From positions 1 to 26,518 of the forward strand of contig DASRJH010000227.1 of NCBI GenBank assembly GCA_035649575.1: a stretch of DNA of 26,518 nucleotides, in the 5' to 3' direction. This document shows positions 22,813-26,518 of this stretch, in pieces. Source of the DNA: DASVAL01 sp035649575 (GTDB taxonomy: Bacteria; Planctomycetota; UBA1135; UBA2386). A program made the translations under genes and the position numbers. The notes under the pieces are model-generated. The model worked only from the letters and a program-made list of their open reading frames with translations. It ran no database searches and was not told where the DNA came from. The first letter of the stretch is position 1; the number at the start of each line of letters is the position of its first letter.

Positions 22813-24326
22813 TACTGCCAGTCGTAGCGCACGCGGTAGGTGACGACCTGCTCGCCACCAGCGGGGACCTGTACGCGGAACTCGATGTTCTGCGCGTCGG
22901 TCTTCACGAAGTCGTGTGACTTCTGGATCACGTTCCAGTTGACCCAGCGATACAAGCGCTCCGCGATGCGCACCTCGATGGCCGTGTCCTTGCGGTTGCG
23001 AACGCGGATCTCGAACGACTCCTCCATCTGGTCGTTCTTGTTGCTGAGCTGGTAGTCGGTGCGCTTCCTCTCGCCGACGATGTCGAACGCATCACCCGTG
23101 TAGATGCGCACGCGTTCGTCCTTGGGCGTGTGGTCGATGACGTTCTCGCCCGTGAACTCGAGGCGGCCGTCCGCGTCGTCGCGGCGGTAGAAGCGCGTGC
23201 GGCCCTTCGGCAGCGGGATGCCGAGGCCGTTCTGCTTGCTGTTCTCGAACTCGCGCATGACCCAGACCTTCTTGTTGCACTGCGTGCCGTAGTCGGGCTG
23301 GTTGCGGATCATCTCGGGGTTGTAGCCGCGATACATGCCGAGCGACGCGCCGTTGTAGACGTAGAGCGTCTCGGCCTTGACGCCCATCGCGCGCACGAAC
23401 TCGACCTGCTTCTGCTGGCGGTCGCGCAGCGTCGTCGGCAGCGGCAGCGAGTAGAGATGGAACTCGTCGAACGCCTTCTCGGTGACCTGCGGTGCCCCCT
23501 CCTGGGCCGCGGCGCGCAGGTAGTCGCCTGCGATTCCGCCGGGCGCGTTCGGCTCGATCTTGTTCACGTCCCCGGCCATGAGCTTGATCACGGCACTCGG
23601 AAACACCTTGCCCGACTGGTTGTCGATCGTGATCCAGCCGACGAGGTCCATCGTGGATCCCTTCTCGGGAGCGACGAGGTTGTAGGAAGCCTCCCAGCTC
23701 ATGCCACCCGTGATGTAGCTGAGCTCGGCGTCGACCTTCTGGGCTTCGCTCGCGTGGATGCGCCAGTCGAGCGTTGGCTTCAGGATCGCGTCGTCGCTCA
23801 GCGCCGGGAACTGCGGCTGGCCCGGCAGCGAGAAGCGCAGCTTGCCGTCGAGCTCGATGATCGGGGAGCCCGCGCCCTGGTTCCAATCGCCCATCGCCGA
23901 CTGACGCATCATGAACTGCTGGCCATAGCGCTGGCTGCCCCCGTAGTTCGGCGTGTAGCCGGAGCGGATCACCTTGCCGCGCACGATGCGCTCGGCGCCG
24001 TCCTGGTTGGTCACGAGGAAGTCGATCTCCTTGCCCTCGTGCAGCGACAGCATCAGTCCCTGCGAGATCGTGTCGGCGCGGTAGTTCTGCTCGAGGATCG
24101 TGAGCTGCACCTTGCCGGTCGGATCGCGCAGGACGACCGAGTCCGGCTCGAGGTGCGTCGTGACGCCGACGAAGCTCACGTCGTTTGCGCCCTGCTTCAG
24201 GTCGAGACTGATGCGGTCGCGCACGACGGCGAAGTTCTGGTTGTAGATCGTGAGGGCGGGACCCTGGGCGGCGGCGGACGCGGCGACCAGGGCCGCGAGA
24301 AGGAACGCGGCAGACGGTTGGAGCAT
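22812..24326 (-). CDS. Secreted DUF4139 domain-containing protein
   Basis: 504 residues from the ATG at 24324-24326, which starts the signal peptide MLQPSAAFLLAALVAASAAAQ. The N-terminal part (LTIYNQNFAVVRDRISLDLKQGANDVSF) is the typical opening of DUF4139 proteins, and the C-terminal two thirds (from about residue 190) is the DUF4139 domain itself: SYITGGMSWEASYNL, LVGWITIDNQSGKVF, and the closing VQVPAGGEQVVTYRVRYDW. Such proteins are secreted, rich in beta structure and of unknown biochemical function; one branch includes mucoidy-inhibitor-like proteins. The segment REFENSKQNGLGIPLPKGRTRFYRR is well preserved in the family. It is divergent from the beta-lactamase-fold gene with 89 bases between starts. 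Confidence 0.9.
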   Translation of the reverse strand: MLQPSAAFLLAALVAASAAAQGPALTIYNQNFAVVRDRISLDLKQGANDVSFVGVTTHLEPDSVVLRDPTGKVQLTILEQNYRADTISQGLMLSLHEGKEIDFLVTNQDGAERIVRGKVIRSGYTPNYGGSQRYGQQFMMRQSAMGDWNQGAGSPIIELDGKLRFSLPGQPQFPALSDDAILKPTLDWRIHASEAQKVDAELSYITGGMSWEASYNLVAPEKGSTMDLVGWITIDNQSGKVFPSAVIKLMAGDVNKIEPNAPGGIAGDYLRAAAQEGAPQVTEKAFDEFHLYSLPLPTTLRDRQQKQVEFVRAMGVKAETLYVYNGASLGMYRGYNPEMIRNQPDYGTQCNKKVWVMREFENSKQNGLGIPLPKGRTRFYRRDDADGRLEFTGENVIDHTPKDERVRIYTGDAFDIVGERKRTDYQLSNKNDQMEESFEIRVRNRKDTAIEVRIAERLYRWVNWNVIQKSHDFVKTDAQNIEFRVQVPAGGEQVVTYRVRYDWQ

Positions 24327-24415
24327 GGCGGCGGCCCAACGTATCCGCCGGGTGCTGGTTCCATTGCATGCGCAACGGCGATGGCAGCGGCGGCCTGCGC
24401 GTCTACGATGAGCGG

Positions 24416-25564
24416 ATGTTCGCCTCCCTGGCCCTGTTCCTCGTCGCTTCCTCCGCACCGCAGCAGCCGCCGTTCGATTTCGACGCTGCGTGGGCAAACG
24501 CCGCGAAGGCGCTGCACACCGGTTGCGAAGCGGCCGGCGTCGTCGGCGGCAGCCTGATGTTCGTGCACGGCGACAAGGTGCTCGGCTTCGAGGCGCACGG
24601 GTTCGCGGATCGCGACGGCAAGCGTGCCGTCGACCGCGACACGATCTTCCACTGGGCGAGCTGTACGAAGACGTTCACGGGCATCGCGGTCATGCAGCTG
24701 CGCGACCGCGGCAAGCTGCGTCTCGACCAGCCGATCTTCGACTTCGTACCCGAGCTGCGCGCCGTGCACGACCCGCTCGGCCAGCTGAAGAAGATCACGC
24801 TGCAGCATCTGATGACGCACTCGGCGGGCTTCCGCTCGCCGACGTGGCCGTGGGGCGGCGACAAGCCATGGCACCCGCACGAGCCGACCGAGTGGAGCCA
24901 GCTCGTCGCGATGATGCCCTACACGGAGATCGAGTTCGCGGCGGGCTCCAAGTTCTCCTACAGCAACCCGGGCATCGTCTTCCTCGGTCGCGCGATCGAG
25001 CAGCTCTCGGGCGACGACTACGAGGTCTACATGGAGAAGAACGTGCTGCGGCCGCTCGGCATGAGCCGCAGCTACTTCGACCTCACGCCATACCACCTGC
25101 AGCGGCACCGTTCGCACAGCTACGAGGTCGGCAAGGCGGGTGGGGCCGCCGAGGACCTCGGTCCTGACTTCGACACGGGCATCACGGTCAGCAACGGCGG
25201 TCTCAATGCGCCGCTCGGCGACATGGCGCGGTATCTCGCGTTCCTGCTCGCGGCCGTGCCGCCGGGCAGCGACGCCGCGAACGTGCTCGCGCGCGAGTCG
25301 ATCGAGTCGATGTGGCAGCCCGTGTTGCCGATGTCGGCGAACGCGAAGGACCACATCGGACTCTGCTTCTTCGTGCAGGACCGCGGTGGCACCCGGTTCG
25401 CCTCGCACACGGGCGGCCAGCGTGCGTTCGTGACGTTCTTCTACGTGCATCCGGCGTCGGGCACGGGGGCCCTCGGCGCGTTCAACACGAGCACGGCCGG
25501 CCCCGTGATGACGCAGCTGCGCACGCTGTGCATGGAGACGCTGTCGCTGCCGATGAAGCCGTGA
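24416..25564 (+). CDS. Serine beta-lactamase-fold hydrolase (class C-like / esterase family)
   Basis: 382 residues from the ATG at 24416, which gives the best signal peptide (MFASLALFLVASSAPQ); an upstream start at 24368 would add 16 polar residues. The three catalytic motifs are intact: S82-C-T-K85 in WASCTKTFTG, Y182-S-N184 in FSYSNPG, and H331-T-G in SHTGGQ, which replaces the KTG of true class C enzymes. H-T-G is common in DD-peptidase- or esterase-like members, so antibiotic hydrolysis need not be its role; candidate substrates are D-amino-acid peptides, cell-wall fragments or esters. LMTHSAGFRSP and PLGMSRSYFDLTP are typical for the family. It is probably periplasmic or secreted. Confidence 0.92.
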   Translation: MFASLALFLVASSAPQQPPFDFDAAWANAAKALHTGCEAAGVVGGSLMFVHGDKVLGFEAHGFADRDGKRAVDRDTIFHWASCTKTFTGIAVMQLRDRGKLRLDQPIFDFVPELRAVHDPLGQLKKITLQHLMTHSAGFRSPTWPWGGDKPWHPHEPTEWSQLVAMMPYTEIEFAAGSKFSYSNPGIVFLGRAIEQLSGDDYEVYMEKNVLRPLGMSRSYFDLTPYHLQRHRSHSYEVGKAGGAAEDLGPDFDTGITVSNGGLNAPLGDMARYLAFLLAAVPPGSDAANVLARESIESMWQPVLPMSANAKDHIGLCFFVQDRGGTRFASHTGGQRAFVTFFYVHPASGTGALGAFNTSTAGPVMTQLRTLCMETLSLPMKP

Positions 25565-25652
25565 GCCTCGTGACTCGAGTTCGCCCGCAAGAAGCGGAGT
25601 GTCGTGCGCGCGGCGCCGGCCTAGGTTTGCGCGCAGAAAACCCGAGGACACG

Positions 25653-26518
25653 ATGACGAGCCGAACGAAGAACCTGGAAGCCACCGGACCGGTCACTGTT
25701 GACGAGATGGCCACGACAACCGAGCGCGACGCGCGATGGCAGGCCGTGGTCGCGCGAGACGCGACGGCGGACGGCACGTTCTGCTTCGCCGTGCGCACGA
25801 CCGGCGTCTACTGCCGCCCCTCGTGCGGCGCGCGCCGCCCGCGCGCCGAGAACGTAGTGTTCTTCAGCGATGCGGCGGCCGCAGCGCGCGCCGGTTTCCG
25901 CGCCTGCAAGCGGTGCAAGCCGGACGCAGCGGCACCCGGCGCGGCCGGGCTCGTCGTCTCGCTGTGCCGCCAGCTCGAGAACGCCGAGTCGACGCCGCGT
26001 CTGCGCGACCTCGCCGCATCCGCGGGCATGAGTCCGTTCCACCTGCAGCGCCTCTTCAAGCAGAGGACCGGCATCACGCCTCGGGCCTACGCCGAGGCGC
26101 ACCGCGCGGCCCGCATGCGCGGCAGACTCGCGCGCGGCGAGTCGGTGACGCGGGCGCTCTACGCCGCGGGCTACGGGTCGAGCGGGCGCTTCTACGCGGT
26201 CGCGCAGCAGAGCCTCGGCATGGCGCCCGCGAAGTATCGCGCCGGTGGGGCGGGCGAGACGATCCAGTTCGCGACCGGCAAGTGTTCGCTCGGTGCCATC
26301 CTGGTCGCGGCAACGCCGCGCGGTGTGGCCGCGATCCTGCTCGGTGACGATGCTCGCGAGCTCGCGGCCGATCTGCGGCGGCGCTTCCCGCGCGCCGTCG
26401 TGGTGGACGGCGACGCGGCGTTCGAACGCACCGTGGCCGAGGTCGTCGCGTTCGTCGAAGCGCGCCGGCCCGCACTCGATCTGCCGCTCGACATCCGCGG
26501 CACGGCGTTCCAGCGGCG
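25653..26518 (+). CDS. ada: Ada: methylphosphotriester-sensing activator and O6-methylguanine-DNA methyltransferase (3' end outside window)
   Basis: 288 codons are visible; the frame runs off the window. The start at 25653 has GAGGA just upstream; M19 (25707) is an alternative closer to E. coli Ada length. The N-terminal Ada domain has the zinc cysteines C54, C58, C85 and C88 in TTGVYCRPSCGAR and GFRACKRCKPD; C54 corresponds to the E. coli residue that takes methyl groups from phosphotriesters and turns the protein into an activator. Residues about 100-200 are an AraC-type helix-turn-helix pair (MSPFHLQRLFKQRTGITPRAY). From residue 208 the methyltransferase part begins (YALADC-like IQFATGKCSLG, LLGDDARELAADLRRRFP, PLDIRGTAFQR); its PCHR active site lies beyond the end. 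Expected to regulate alkylation-damage genes including itself. Confidence 0.95.
   Translation, partial: MTSRTKNLEATGPVTVDEMATTTERDARWQAVVARDATADGTFCFAVRTTGVYCRPSCGARRPRAENVVFFSDAAAAARAGFRACKRCKPDAAAPGAAGLVVSLCRQLENAESTPRLRDLAASAGMSPFHLQRLFKQRTGITPRAYAEAHRAARMRGRLARGESVTRALYAAGYGSSGRFYAVAQQSLGMAPAKYRAGGAGETIQFATGKCSLGAILVAATPRGVAAILLGDDARELAADLRRRFPRAVVVDGDAAFERTVAEVVAFVEARRPALDLPLDIRGTAFQR

Noticed and set aside
24404..24409. TACGAT as a -10 box for the beta-lactamase-fold gene
   Set aside because: No -35 match at normal spacing, so the hexamer alone is not enough.
25605..25635. Inverted repeat TGCGCGC/GCGCGCA between the beta-lactamase-fold gene and ada
   Set aside because: Loop of 17 bases and no T-run on the plus strand; could be an Ada-region operator or nothing, and evidence is insufficient.

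Overview
The window is GC-rich bacterial DNA that most resembles a planctomycete (Planctomycetota), although no rRNA or marker gene is present to prove it. The hints are a WD40 protein with a TPR-like tail, a secreted beta-propeller protein ending in a beta-sandwich-like tail of a type I associate with this phylum, ECF sigma factors linked to membrane-anchored leucine-rich-repeat proteins, DUF4139, and signal peptides that nearly all end in Ala-Ala|Gln. There is no tRNA, rRNA, CRISPR array or insertion sequence. Genes are densely packed and no gene-free stretch exceeds about 210 bases.

Left part (1-12185). A WD40 protein enters from outside the window and ends in two tandem copies of an 86-residue helical repeat. 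A secreted propeller protein follows. On the minus strand an apparent operon runs from an unknown secreted 492-residue protein into a CPBP membrane protease (ATGA overlap) and a secreted amidohydrolase. Divergent from it is a 1141-residue LplT-PlsC-acyl-ACP-synthetase fusion for lysophospholipid uptake and repair. Facing it is a GT-C-type membrane glycosyltransferase-like protein carrying a canonical EF-hand loop near its C-terminus.

Middle (12311-20436). Four plus-strand genes form a redox and stress cluster: bacilliredoxin, NAD(P)H-dependent FMN reductase, Dps and a zinc-type medium-chain dehydrogenase. A perfect palindrome containing both stop codons separates it from a convergent regulatory locus. 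That locus holds two divergent ECF sigma systems. The minus-strand arm is a sigma factor followed by two tandemly duplicated membrane LRR proteins. The plus-strand arm is a secreted peptide with 19 cysteines, a second sigma factor, and a membrane anti-sigma-like protein with eight cysteines in its outer domain. The second arm is the best candidate for an undescribed system, probably sensing metal or thiol/redox state in the envelope.

Right part (20437-26518). A DUF433/DUF5615 toxin-antitoxin-like pair is flanked by short open fragments that look like gene remnants. Then come a membrane protein with a metalloprotease HEMGH motif, a small secreted protein, a DUF4139 protein, a serine beta-lactamase-fold hydrolase, and the first 288 codons of the Ada alkylation-repair protein, cut by the window edge.
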